DNA from: Paenibacillus phytohabitans
Lineage (GTDB): Bacteria > Bacillota > Bacilli > Paenibacillales > Paenibacillaceae
DNA length: 64,000 nucleotides
Assembly: GCF_013141775.1 (NCBI RefSeq)
Contig: NZ_WHOB01000027.1
Span: 1 to 64,000 of the forward strand
Direction of reading: 5' to 3'
Part shown: positions 33,643 to 41,181 of the stretch, in pieces
Layout of the letters: each line of letters starts with the position of its first letter
Numbering within the stretch: position 1 is the stretch's first letter
Notes under the pieces: model-generated
Told to the model about the DNA's origin: nothing
The model's database searches: none
Seen by the model: the letters and a program-made list of their open reading frames with translations, nothing else
Translations under genes and position numbers: made by a program

Positions 33643-34608
33643 CTAGGCCCTTCCGAAGTAGCGGGAGGGGACGGAACCGTACTTCTGGCGGAACTTCTCG
33701 GCAAAAAAGCTGGGATTGCTGAACCCTGTCATCAATGCTGCCGCAGTTACGGTGGATGAGCCGGTTTCGAGCAGACGATACGCAGCCTTCAGTCTGCTGT
33801 CAATAATATAAGCATGCACCGGCATGCCAAAAAGCTGCTTGAAGCCTTTTTTTAGCTTGTACTCATTAAGACACACCCGCATAGAGAGCTCCTGGATGCC
33901 GGGGGCAGCCAGCAGATCATGATCCAGAATTTCTTTGGCTCTCAGGAGTGAATCGACGTCAGTTCTGGACAGAGCTGTACTCAACGCAGGCTTGTCCAGT
34001 GCTTCATGCATATATACAGCGGTCAGCTCCATCACCTTCCCTTCGAGATAAATCCGCTTGAGACTGTCCTCAAAGCTGCAGCGGAGCATCTCCTCGAAGA
34101 TCTGCTTCATCTGCGGAGTAGCGGTATGTGTCAGAAAAGGCTCCTGCCGGCCAGCCTGACTGCTGAGCTTACGCACGGGTTCGAATAAATCCGGGTCTGC
34201 CTTGACGGTAATTCCGTAATACGGTAGTCCGGCCTGATACATCCCCACACAATCCGCCGGCTGATGCCCGAATACGGACAGCTCCCCGTGGTTAAGACGG
34301 TAGTCACGGTTCGATCTCCGTACCTGCCACTCAATCGGCGCACCCAGGCAATAGCTCCATTTCATCGAGCCCTCCGGCTCACTGCTGCGCATCTCAACGT
34401 TCTCCCCGAAGCACATTTCACACACAGTAATCTCAATCGCCGGACTGACTCCGATCCGCTCCCAGTAGCCCTGGCCGAACTGCTCCGGAATCTGCAGCCT
34501 GCTCTTCGCCGGTTGCGGACGATACAAGCCATTCAGTCCTTCCGCGAGTGCATGATGCCTGGGCTGCAGGCTCTCAATGTCATACCACTCTGCTTCCCCT
34601 GCCTTCAT
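33643..34608 (-). CDS. AraC family regulator (YbtA-like) of the iron locus
   Basis: About 321 residues with an N-terminal sensing half and a C-terminal AraC HTH pair (GIQELSMRVCLNEYKLKKGF; ALMTGFSNPSFFAEKFRQKY, ending SVPSRYFGRA). YbtA-type activators sense siderophore and switch on uptake genes. I place the start at 34608, preceded by AAAGAGGTG with an 8-base spacer; the frame is open to 34683, but that upstream ATG lies within a Fur box and lacks a ribosome site. Sits 121 bp upstream of the ECF operon, same strand. Confidence 0.85.
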   Translation of the reverse strand: MKAGEAEWYDIESLQPRHHALAEGLNGLYRPQPAKSRLQIPEQFGQGYWERIGVSPAIEITVCEMCFGENVEMRSSEPEGSMKWSYCLGAPIEWQVRRSNRDYRLNHGELSVFGHQPADCVGMYQAGLPYYGITVKADPDLFEPVRKLSSQAGRQEPFLTHTATPQMKQIFEEMLRCSFEDSLKRIYLEGKVMELTAVYMHEALDKPALSTALSRTDVDSLLRAKEILDHDLLAAPGIQELSMRVCLNEYKLKKGFKQLFGMPVHAYIIDSRLKAAYRLLETGSSTVTAAALMTGFSNPSFFAEKFRQKYGSVPSRYFGRA

Positions 34609-34665
34609 ACCGCCTTCACCTCTTTCATATCTATCGATATAGCTATGCAACGCATCATTGAGCTG

Positions 34666-34684
34666 ATTGATAATCATTCTCATT
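34666..34684. promoter_or_regulatory. Fur box upstream of the AraC regulator gene
   Basis: ATTGATAATCATTCTCATT matches the perfect box at 33544-33562 in 17 of 19 positions. It is about 58 bp upstream of the chosen start. So regulator and transport operon are each predicted to answer to iron. Confidence 0.75.
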
Positions 34685-34936
34685 ATATCCGGAAACCTTG
34701 CTGGTTTGTACTGCGGTTCTGCCGGTCTGCTGGCCTGAATAATCCTGTTGATGTATTAGCAGCTGCTATTTACGAAGATTCTATTTCCACTCTGGAATCA
34801 TACAACGTTTTATTAGTAATTATTACGATTAATATTCTGTATCTTATCTTTTGCCTTCAGTAAAGTCAACGTTACTTTTGACTCATCGCCTACTTCGGGG
34901 TCAAATGAAACATCGTATAATTGCCTAGACGACAAA
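34685..34936. other. Gene-free AT-rich stretch
   Basis: Upstream of the AraC gene. The 34780-34870 part is very AT rich and could carry its promoter; no specific element identified. Confidence 0.4.
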
Positions 34937-34977
34937 AAAAGAAGACCTGCAGACATTGTCCGCAAGCCTTATTTTCT
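34937..34977 (-). terminator. Terminator of the DUF1877 gene with recycled loop
   Basis: An imperfect stem (AAAGAAGACCTGC with GCAAGCCTTATTTT, several G-U pairs) around AGACATTGTCC. It contains the same 19 bases, CCTGCAGACATTGTCCGCA, as the terminator at 27140-27180. Confidence 0.65.
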
Positions 34978-34992
34978 ATACAGCCGTACTCC

Positions 34993-35442
34993 TCAAGCTA
35001 CACTGAATATTACATGCATTCCAGCTGCCAGCGCCTTCTCATAAAAGCCCAGAAGTGCTTCAAATTCACCCTTCAATTCCTGCCTCAGTGCTTCTGTTCC
35101 GTAACCCGGCTCCAGCCTGCCGAAATCCAGTTGTTGCATCGCCCGGATAATTCCTTCCAGCTCATCATGCTCCGTACAGGCAAAAAATCCGTCTTCCTCC
35201 TCCACCTCAAACACATGCACTCCTACGACTGCTTCACTTAGCGGATTCCCGTCTACCGGTTCGCTGGCTGAAACCCCGGTTAGCGATAGATGGAGATCCT
35301 CCCATAGTTTATCTATATCATAATATTCATTCCCGGCTTCGATAAGTTTCTCCAGCGTACCCATCAGCTCCGCTCCATCCATCGCCATCATGCTCTCCAA
35401 GGTATCCTCATCTACCATTACATATTGACCAAGCATCCCCAT
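34993..35442 (-). CDS. DUF1877 family protein
   Basis: 149 residues, acidic and soluble, with the family pattern: an N-terminal MVDEDTLESMM segment, YDIDKLWEDLHLSLTG in the middle and a C-terminal LLGFYEKALAAGMHVIFSVA. DUF1877 (YfbM-like) proteins have no established function. ATG preceded by AGGAGGAG. Monocistronic, with its own terminator, between the iron locus and cls. Confidence 0.82.
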   Translation of the reverse strand: MGMLGQYVMVDEDTLESMMAMDGAELMGTLEKLIEAGNEYYDIDKLWEDLHLSLTGVSASEPVDGNPLSEAVVGVHVFEVEEEDGFFACTEHDELEGIIRAMQQLDFGRLEPGYGTEALRQELKGEFEALLGFYEKALAAGMHVIFSVA

Positions 35443-35559
35443 CTGCTTCTCCTCCTAAGTTTCCTGCACGGTATATCACTAATATCCCTAATATCACTAG
35501 TACAACATCTGAACTAAAAGAAGTGAGTTCAGTAAACAATGCCGCAAATGATGAATTCA

Positions 35560-35790
35560 GTTCCAAGTGGAAATTCGGAAATAGTTGCATACTGTACAAT
35601 TAAAAACAGCGAAAAGGCAGGCTTGAGTCTTATAACTGTAGTCTATACAACTAAATTTGCCCGAATGGGTGAGAATCAGGCCGTAATCGCAGTTTAATTG
35701 TACGAATTACAACTAAACGGAGAATCGGTTGAAAAACATAACTTTTAGTTGTACAAAGTGCAATTAAGCATACTGCGTATACTGTAACCG
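35560..35790. repeat. Intergenic repeat region with TTGTACAA-type motifs
   Basis: The gap 35443-35815 has no credible gene but holds a run of related motifs: ACTGTACAATTAAA, TATACAACTAAAT, TTGTACGAATTACAA (35698-35712, the 5-5-5 dyad) and TAGTTGTACAAAGTGCAATTAA (about 35742). Related dyads occur at 27-41 and 23696-23710. Confidence 0.55.
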
Positions 35791-35815
35791 GGTCACTGCA
35801 AACCTCAGTCGTCTT

Positions 35816-37270
35816 CTATAAAATAGGCGACAGCAGCCGCGATATCCCTTCCTTCAGCTTAATCATAAGCGAACGCTCCTTGTACCGCTCAGGCGTAAGC
35901 TCAGAGCTTAACAGGCTGTCCTGCAGAAACAGGTCCTCAAGCTGTGCGGCGACCTGCCGGTCATATACAATAGCATTGACTTCGAAGTTCAACCGGAAGC
36001 TGCGGGAGTCGATATTCATCGTCCCTACAGATGCTACTTCCCCGTCTGCCACAATGGTCTTGGCGTGCAGGAAGCCGTTCTCATAGAGCAGGATTTTGGC
36101 TCCATAATTGAGTAAATCGCCGGCATAAGCCCAAGTAGCCCAATATACGAACGGGTGGTCAGGTTTGTTCGGGATCATGATGCGCAGATCTACCCCTGAG
36201 AGCAGGGCGATTTTGCAGGCATCCATGAAGCTGGTGTCCGGAATGAAGTAGGGCGTCTGGATATATACACTTTTTCTGGCCGATAAAATAAGCTTGATGT
36301 ACATATTCTTCAGATGCTCGGTCTCCGAATTGGGACCGCTGGTGATGATCTGAACCGGGCTTGTCCCCGTATGTCCCCCTGTGTAAAAGGAGAATTCCTC
36401 GTAATCCCCGCGCTTATGCTTCCCGGCCTGATGCCAGTCCAGAATAAATCTGCCTTGAATATGATTAACAGCATTCCCTGTGATCCTGAGGTGGGTGTCC
36501 CGCCAATAGCCGAATTTCTTATCCAGACCGAGGTATTCATCTCCGACATTGAACCCGCCGATATAGGCGGTCATGCCATCAATTATGCACAGCTTGCGGT
36601 GATTCCGGTTGTTGATCCGGAAGTTCAGCGGTCTGAGCAGAGACGGGAAGAACACCTCCACCTCTCCTCCTGCTGCACGTAATTCTTTGAAGAACCCGGG
36701 TGCAATCCGTTTGGAGCCGACTTCATCGTAGAGCAGCCGCACCTTCACGCCTTCCTCTGCTTTGCGGGTTAATGCATCCCTCAGCTTCCTCCCCAGGGCA
36801 TCCGGCTGAATGATGTAATACTGAATATTGATCTCTGTCCGGGCAGAACGGATATCCTCGAATAATGCGTCGAATTTCTGATGCCCGTCACTGTAGATAA
36901 CGATGTCATTATCACTGGATAAAAGACCATGCGACGATCTGATATTCATCGTGATGAGCTCTGTATATTTCTGCAGCCAGGGAGATATCTCCTGGACTTC
37001 GTCATGGAGCGAAGCCAGCTGCCGGTCTGTCTCGGCCTGGACAAATTCCTGCTCTTCAATAAACAAATGATAGAAATTCTTCTTCTTCAGATTCCGCCCG
37101 AAAAAGATATACAGAACGAACCCCAGGATAGGAATGAAGAACAGAACCATCAGCCAGGCCCAGGTATACCCCGCCTCTCTCCGCTCAATGAACAGGAACC
37201 CCAGCGCCAGCAGGATATTTATGAATGTGATGCTTGAAATAATAAGCGTCGTTATACTTGCGAATTCCAT
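35816..37270 (-). CDS. cls: Cardiolipin synthase
   Basis: 484 residues, the usual bacterial length. Two N-terminal membrane segments (ITFINILLALGFLFI; WAWLMVLFFIPILGFVLYIFF), then two phospholipase D domains with HKD motifs HRKLCIIDGMTAYIGG (about 225) and HAKTIVADGEVASVGT (about 400). Condenses two phosphatidylglycerols to cardiolipin at the membrane. Start overlaps the end of the upstream TetR gene by 19 bp, so the two are likely cotranscribed. ClsA-type by architecture. Confidence 0.92.
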   Translation of the reverse strand: MEFASITTLIISSITFINILLALGFLFIERREAGYTWAWLMVLFFIPILGFVLYIFFGRNLKKKNFYHLFIEEQEFVQAETDRQLASLHDEVQEISPWLQKYTELITMNIRSSHGLLSSDNDIVIYSDGHQKFDALFEDIRSARTEINIQYYIIQPDALGRKLRDALTRKAEEGVKVRLLYDEVGSKRIAPGFFKELRAAGGEVEVFFPSLLRPLNFRINNRNHRKLCIIDGMTAYIGGFNVGDEYLGLDKKFGYWRDTHLRITGNAVNHIQGRFILDWHQAGKHKRGDYEEFSFYTGGHTGTSPVQIITSGPNSETEHLKNMYIKLILSARKSVYIQTPYFIPDTSFMDACKIALLSGVDLRIMIPNKPDHPFVYWATWAYAGDLLNYGAKILLYENGFLHAKTIVADGEVASVGTMNIDSRSFRLNFEVNAIVYDRQVAAQLEDLFLQDSLLSSELTPERYKERSLMIKLKEGISRLLSPIL

Positions 37271-37851
37271 GCCCTGTCCCCCTCTCGTGCGGAAGCCTCA
37301 AGTCCTCCCGTGACTAATAATGCCACCTTACGGGCGACTTCCTCTTTGTCCATGCGGATCTCCCCGGCCACCCATTGAACAGCTCCTTCATGGATAGCCT
37401 GGGCAGCAAAAGAAGCCATTATTTTCCGCTCATCTGCCGTATAGAGCCTGTCCAGACCGTCCAGCAAATAAGCCTTGAGCGCAGTTAACATCTTATCTCT
37501 GAGCTGCGGTACGACGAATGCTACATAGCTGCTGCGGCAGCTCATCTCCGGCTGGTCATAGAAATCGCACACGGCCAGAACAAGCTGCCCGATGCTGTCC
37601 GGATCAACCTTCACTTGCCCTGCAGTGTATTGTCTGATAGCTGCCGATGCGGAGTCCCCCATCATGTAGTCCAGTAATTCGTATTTGTCATTAAAATGTG
37701 CATAGAAGGTAGCCCGGTTCACCTTAGCCCGTTGGGTGATATCGGCAATCGTGATTTTCTCGAAATCCTTCACGGACACCAGCTCGATAAAAGCACCCGC
37801 CAACGACTCCTTCGTATGCGTCACCCGTACATTCATTACTTTATTCGCCAT
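37252..37851 (-). CDS. TetR/AcrR family transcriptional regulator
   Basis: 199 residues with a clean HTH (ITIADITQRAKVNRATFYAHFNDKYELLDYM, residues 33-62) and a helical C-terminal domain of the kind found in DhaS/YxaF-like regulators. RBS GGGAGGA before the ATG. Divergent from the truncated SDR remnant at 38003, with a perfect TGTTGCTA/TAGCAACA palindrome in between. TetR-SDR divergent pairs are common, so its original target may have been that lost dehydrogenase; the cls gene overlaps its 3' end. Confidence 0.88.
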   Translation of the reverse strand: MANKVMNVRVTHTKESLAGAFIELVSVKDFEKITIADITQRAKVNRATFYAHFNDKYELLDYMMGDSASAAIRQYTAGQVKVDPDSIGQLVLAVCDFYDQPEMSCRSSYVAFVVPQLRDKMLTALKAYLLDGLDRLYTADERKIMASFAAQAIHEGAVQWVAGEIRMDKEEVARKVALLVTGGLEASAREGDRAWNSQV

Positions 37852-37882
37852 AGCATCCTCCCGCCCGACAATAGGTACGTCT

Positions 37883-37898
37883 TGTTGCTATAGCAACA
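37883..37898. promoter_or_regulatory. Candidate TetR operator
   Basis: TGTTGCTATAGCAACA is a perfect 16-bp palindrome 32 bp upstream of the TetR start. Half-sites TTGTTGCGC (about 37916) and AAAGCAACACG (about 37956) lie further along the divergent promoter region. Confidence 0.6.
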
Positions 37899-38002
37899 TC
37901 TGCACCTGTTTTGTTGATTGTTGCGCTGCCTGATCAGCGGTATATTCTGATTAAAGCAACACGCGTTAATTTAATATATCACAACAAGGGAGAGTTTAAA
38001 CC

Positions 38003-38128
38003 ATGAAAACTATTGTTATCGTCGGTGCAGGACCCGGATTAGGTCTGTCGTTAGCCAAAAAATTCGGGGAGAACGGATTCAGGGTAGCCGTAAAAGTAAA
38101 AGCGGTAAGACATCCCTTGACAGGGTAA
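38003..38128 (+). pseudogene. Truncated short-chain dehydrogenase (SDR) remnant
   Basis: An ATG with AAGGGAGAG upstream opens a 41-codon frame starting MKTIVIVGAGPGLGLSLAKK, the beta1-GxGxxG-alphaA NAD(P)-binding start of an SDR, continuing to FGENGFRVA and then breaking into unrelated KVKAVRHPLTG before a TAA. Full SDRs are about 240 residues; the rest is missing. The break lies at the hairpin 38099-38145, so a deletion seems to have fused the 5' end of the gene to its neighbour's terminator. Divergent from the TetR gene, which probably once controlled it. Confidence 0.8.
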
Positions 38129-38145
38129 TGTCTTACCGCTTTTTT
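38099..38145. terminator. Strong hairpin/terminator
   Basis: AAAGCGGTAAGACAT pairs with ATGTCTTACCGCTTT around CCCTTGACAGGGTA-like loop, followed by a T-run on the plus strand and an A/T run on the minus. It serves the SDR remnant and the convergent membrane-protein gene ending at 38133. Confidence 0.85.
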
Positions 38146-38507
38146 CTAATAATTATATTCAGACTAATAAGTACAATCATAGCTATATTTGCTATCAGCA
38201 CGCCAGTATAAGCATCCGACAAACGGGTCCGGTGTACCCATAGCTTAACAATTTCACCCGACACCCCCATTTTCATCAAATAGGGTTCCAATTCCTTTGT
38301 TGTAAGCTTATCACCGTAGACCAGCGGTATATCAATAATATCGTTGCTTCCTATTTCGGGAGTGAATTCAGCCCATAATTGTTTGGCCCATCTGTCATAT
38401 TTATAGCTGAATACTTCGTCTGATTCACGGTATTCCCACCTGTAATTCCCTGCAACAACTAATATCGCCATTGTAAGGATGCTGATTATCAGAATTTTAA
38501 ATTTCAA
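38133..38507 (-). CDS. Hypothetical small membrane protein
   Basis: 124 residues, not recognised. It has an N-terminal hydrophobic segment (ILIISILTMAILVVAG, residues 4-20), an extracytoplasmic middle part of about 75 polar residues rich in Tyr/Trp, and a C-terminal membrane segment (GVLIANIAMIVLISLNIII) with a basic tail. Convergent with the SDR remnant; its 3' end lies in the shared terminator. Downstream of the kinase trio but separated by a hairpin at 38525-38560. I cannot assign a function. Confidence 0.6.
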   Translation of the reverse strand: MKFKILIISILTMAILVVAGNYRWEYRESDEVFSYKYDRWAKQLWAEFTPEIGSNDIIDIPLVYGDKLTTKELEPYLMKMGVSGEIVKLWVHRTRLSDAYTGVLIANIAMIVLISLNIIIRKKR

Positions 38508-38524
38508 TAGGCCGCCTGCTTTCA

Positions 38525-38560
38525 GGACAATAAGTCTATCCGTTGGATAGGCTTATGTCC
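38525..38560. terminator. Hairpin between the kinase trio and the small membrane gene
   Basis: GGACAATAAGTCTATCC and GGATAGGCTTATGTCC form a long, slightly mismatched stem with a three-base loop. No clear T-run, so it may be a weak terminator or an mRNA end-stabilising hairpin for the genes ending at 38581. Confidence 0.55.
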
Positions 38561-38580
38561 GTTATTATTCACTCACCCGC

Positions 38581-39507
38581 TCACTCCGGCAGCTGAAGCA
38601 GCTCATCACGCAGCTGACGATAAGCATCATCCCAGCCCATTTTGGCATAAAAGCGGAGCGCATCCAGCCCTTTGAAATACCGCGCACCGGTCAGCCGTTC
38701 ATGAAAGTCCGGGATGATGATCCCCTCCCTGTTCTGGTAATCCTGATAAGCCTGAACCACATCAAGCTCTCCCAAGGTCCCATTCAGCGTAGCGAGATCG
38801 ATCAGAAAATCCCCATAGGCAAAATTGCCGTCGATGATTCCGGTGATCTGCCGGCCATCGGACAGGATATTCCAGGGCTGAAAGTCCCCATGGATAAAAT
38901 AGCGGTGCGGCTCGTTATATTTGGCATACGCCAGCAGGCGGTGGTAGCATTCTTCGAATACGTCTTTTTCCAGACATGTTGACTGAAATAAGCCGTGCCA
39001 GCCTTCCCAAAAGGTTCCGCTCTGATCCTCGGCGAAGAATGAAGTGATATATTCCCGCCATGACGGGTAAGCGCCGGCTCCGCTGGGCTGTATCCATCCG
39101 TAGCCGCTTGTATCGCCCAACTCGGCGTAATTCATCCGGGTCAGTATTTCGATAAGCTCAGGGAGCTGGCTCTGCTTCTCATGATCAGAACAATCGATCA
39201 GATTGCCGCCACGAATCCGTTCAGAGATGGAATAGCTCAATGTCCCCGATTTACCCTGCCCAAGACATTTGGCAAACGGGATGCCCTGGCTGGTCAGCAG
39301 ATTCGCAACATAACCTTCTGTATTGTAGGCCCCGTCCATGTCACTCAACTTAATGATGCATCCCCGGCCTTCATATTTGAAGGAGAATACGCTGCTCAGG
39401 TTCCCCCCTTCTACGGGCATTACCCCGGCCGGACTTGAGCCAAAATGCTGCTTCAATATATCTTCTACCCTGCCAATTTCTAATCTTGCTTTCTCGTATG
39501 CAGTCAT
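38581..39507 (-). CDS. Aminoglycoside phosphotransferase-like (APH) kinase
   Basis: About 308 residues of APH fold. N-lobe strand with the ATP-lysine in GRGCIIKLSD; catalytic loop FIHGDFQPWNIL (about 205-216) with His-Gly-Asp and Asn; metal-binding IIDGNFAYGDFLIDLA. All key residues are present, so it should be an active small-molecule kinase. The hygromycin-kinase-like subgroup is possible, but such genes often have non-antibiotic substrates. Start taken at ATG 39507; a GTG at 39525 extends it by six residues. Last of three same-strand genes with a CD3324-like gene and a degenerate paralogue. Confidence 0.85.
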   Translation of the reverse strand: MTAYEKARLEIGRVEDILKQHFGSSPAGVMPVEGGNLSSVFSFKYEGRGCIIKLSDMDGAYNTEGYVANLLTSQGIPFAKCLGQGKSGTLSYSISERIRGGNLIDCSDHEKQSQLPELIEILTRMNYAELGDTSGYGWIQPSGAGAYPSWREYITSFFAEDQSGTFWEGWHGLFQSTCLEKDVFEECYHRLLAYAKYNEPHRYFIHGDFQPWNILSDGRQITGIIDGNFAYGDFLIDLATLNGTLGELDVVQAYQDYQNREGIIIPDFHERLTGARYFKGLDALRFYAKMGWDDAYRQLRDELLQLPE

Positions 39508-39546
39508 TGCGGCATCCGTCCTCACATATCTTTTGTGAATTCAACC

Positions 39547-40263
39547 TCAACCTTCAATATCATTAACGTAATGGAGCACAGTTCCGTAGAATTTCATGAA
39601 CCGCCGATAATCATCACTGCCATTCATCCCGATGACCGCCGGATAAGCATTAACCTTGCGCTGCTTAAGTGCAGCCAGTATTTCCTGTTGGACAGGGCAA
39701 TGAAATTTGCCTTCTGTATACTGGATCACCAGCGGAGGGAATGCTGCTGCATCCTCATCTTGTACATGAGCCGGGTCATTATTGCTGCCCGTAAGCTCAT
39801 CACGCCCTATAAGCCGCAGCGGAAATTTAACGACTCCGAAGTACAGCTTCTCTTGCTTCTCCTGCTTCCCGGATTCAACCAGCCCGGTTAAGGTCTTGCG
39901 GGTGAGCAGCAAATAACACTGAATCCATTCTTCGATCATTCCGGCATCCATGTACCGTACAGCCGACTCCACAGTCGGAGCATACGTTAAGTGCCGGTCG
40001 TTTTTCTTCGAGTAGATGATCTTCTTGACCGTATCCAGGGATAAATAATACTCGTCGGCAATTTCCGCAATCGTCACTCCATGCGCATACTTGTTGCAAA
40101 TCATCAGATTACGCTTTTGCAGCCGCTCTCTGTATCCGGTCGACTCGCCCCAGGTCTTCTTCTCATCCCCTGCCGGGAAATACAGCAGCCTTCCTGCCGC
40201 ATATTTCTGGACTTCCCTTAATAACTCCTCCGGGATCACATCACCGGCATGCTCATATTTCAT
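39547..40263 (-). CDS. CD3324-family-like protein with extra C-terminal domain
   Basis: About 238 residues. The first 90 resemble the CD3324 family (MKYEHAGDVIPEELLREVQK, then KTWGESTGYRERLQKRN, and a helix-turn-helix IAEIADEYYLSLDTVKKIIY), a Mor-like DNA-binding region. The C-terminal 130 residues contain EEWIQCYLLLTRK and PPLVIQYTEGKF; they may be a degraded ParB-like fold in which the usual DGNHR motif is absent, but this is only inference. Start at 40263 with AAGGTG nine bases upstream. It sits between an active APH-type kinase gene and an inactive paralogue, 24-40 bp from each. Confidence 0.7.
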   Translation of the reverse strand: MKYEHAGDVIPEELLREVQKYAAGRLLYFPAGDEKKTWGESTGYRERLQKRNLMICNKYAHGVTIAEIADEYYLSLDTVKKIIYSKKNDRHLTYAPTVESAVRYMDAGMIEEWIQCYLLLTRKTLTGLVESGKQEKQEKLYFGVVKFPLRLIGRDELTGSNNDPAHVQDEDAAAFPPLVIQYTEGKFHCPVQQEILAALKQRKVNAYPAVIGMNGSDDYRRFMKFYGTVLHYVNDIEG

Positions 40264-40286
40264 ACCTTCATTCACCTTCTGCAGGG

Positions 40287-40991
40287 CTAAAGAGCGTAGA
40301 TCCGGTCCTTCAGCTCACTTATGGATTTAACTATGGACTTGCAGGAGCAATCATCATCGATAGAGGCATGCCAGCGCAAGGTATCGATTCCTCTGTAATA
40401 CGCCATGCATAAGAACCGTTCCTTGAAATCCGGGATGATGATATCCCTTGACTTGCAGTATTCATTGAACAGCTCCGGGATCTCGAAGTAAGGCTTATTC
40501 AGATCCATATTAGCGATATCTGCCAGACAATCGAAAATCCCGCATTTGCTCCAATCCGGGAAACCAAGCACTGCCCGGCCGTCTGTGATCATATTTTTGA
40601 AGTACGCATTATTATAAACCAGGTAGCGCTGGCCTTCGCAATAATGGATACGGTCTTCCATTTCCTTATAGTACTTCTCGAAAAAGTCACGGTCCAGCAC
40701 GGTAGTCTCGAACATCTCACGCCAATTGAACCAGTAGCCCTCTCTCTTCTCCGAGAATGTCTCGGTCAGGAACTCCCGGCAGGTGGAAAATTCCGTCTCG
40801 CCCTCCTCATCCAGCCAGCCGTAGCCTGCTATGCCAGAAATATCAGATGAAGAAATCTCCAGCAACTGGTCAAAAAATAACTCATGGCATTCCGCGAACT
40901 CCGCCGCACTTAGCTGCTCGGCCACGAACCCCTTCGGTGTCATATCTACCTTGTCAGACAGCAGCGATTTAAGAAAATTGTCTTTCCCCAT
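40287..40991 (-). CDS. APH-fold pseudokinase (degenerate paralogue)
   Basis: About 234 residues that align with the APH-like protein at 38581: GIAGYGW with DTSGYGW, REFLTETF with REYITSFF, RDIIIPDFKERF with EGIIIPDFHERL and YYRGIDTLRWHA with YFKGLDALRFYA. The catalytic HGD is replaced by YNN (YLVYNNAYFKNMI), although an Asp of the later metal loop remains (GFPDWSKCGIFD). Much of the N-lobe, including the ATP-binding lysine region, is missing. So it cannot be a normal kinase, yet its frame is intact and it has AAGGTGAG before the ATG at 40991. First gene of the trio; may be a regulatory or binding partner. Confidence 0.75.
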   Translation of the reverse strand: MGKDNFLKSLLSDKVDMTPKGFVAEQLSAAEFAECHELFFDQLLEISSSDISGIAGYGWLDEEGETEFSTCREFLTETFSEKREGYWFNWREMFETTVLDRDFFEKYYKEMEDRIHYCEGQRYLVYNNAYFKNMITDGRAVLGFPDWSKCGIFDCLADIANMDLNKPYFEIPELFNEYCKSRDIIIPDFKERFLCMAYYRGIDTLRWHASIDDDCSCKSIVKSISELKDRIYAL

Positions 40992-41181
40992 GTTCATCTC
41001 ACCTTTTCCCATACACTAGAATATACCAGCTGCGCATCTGATAACAGAATCATACACCCTGAAATTCCAGGGAGATAGGCAATGAATTCCTTAAGGTAAC
41101 TTTGCATAGGCTGCCCGGTCACGAGCTAATAGAAAAACCGCCATCCCCTTATCAGGTCTGACGGTCCTCCCCTCACACAGC

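Noticed and set aside
34609..34683. N-terminal extension of the AraC regulator from ATG 34683
   Set aside because: That ATG lies in a Fur box and has no Shine-Dalgarno; ATG 34608 has AAAGAGGTG at a good distance.
35408..35599. 63-residue frame upstream of the DUF1877 gene
   Set aside because: Overlaps the DUF1877 start and lacks a ribosome site; likely chance.
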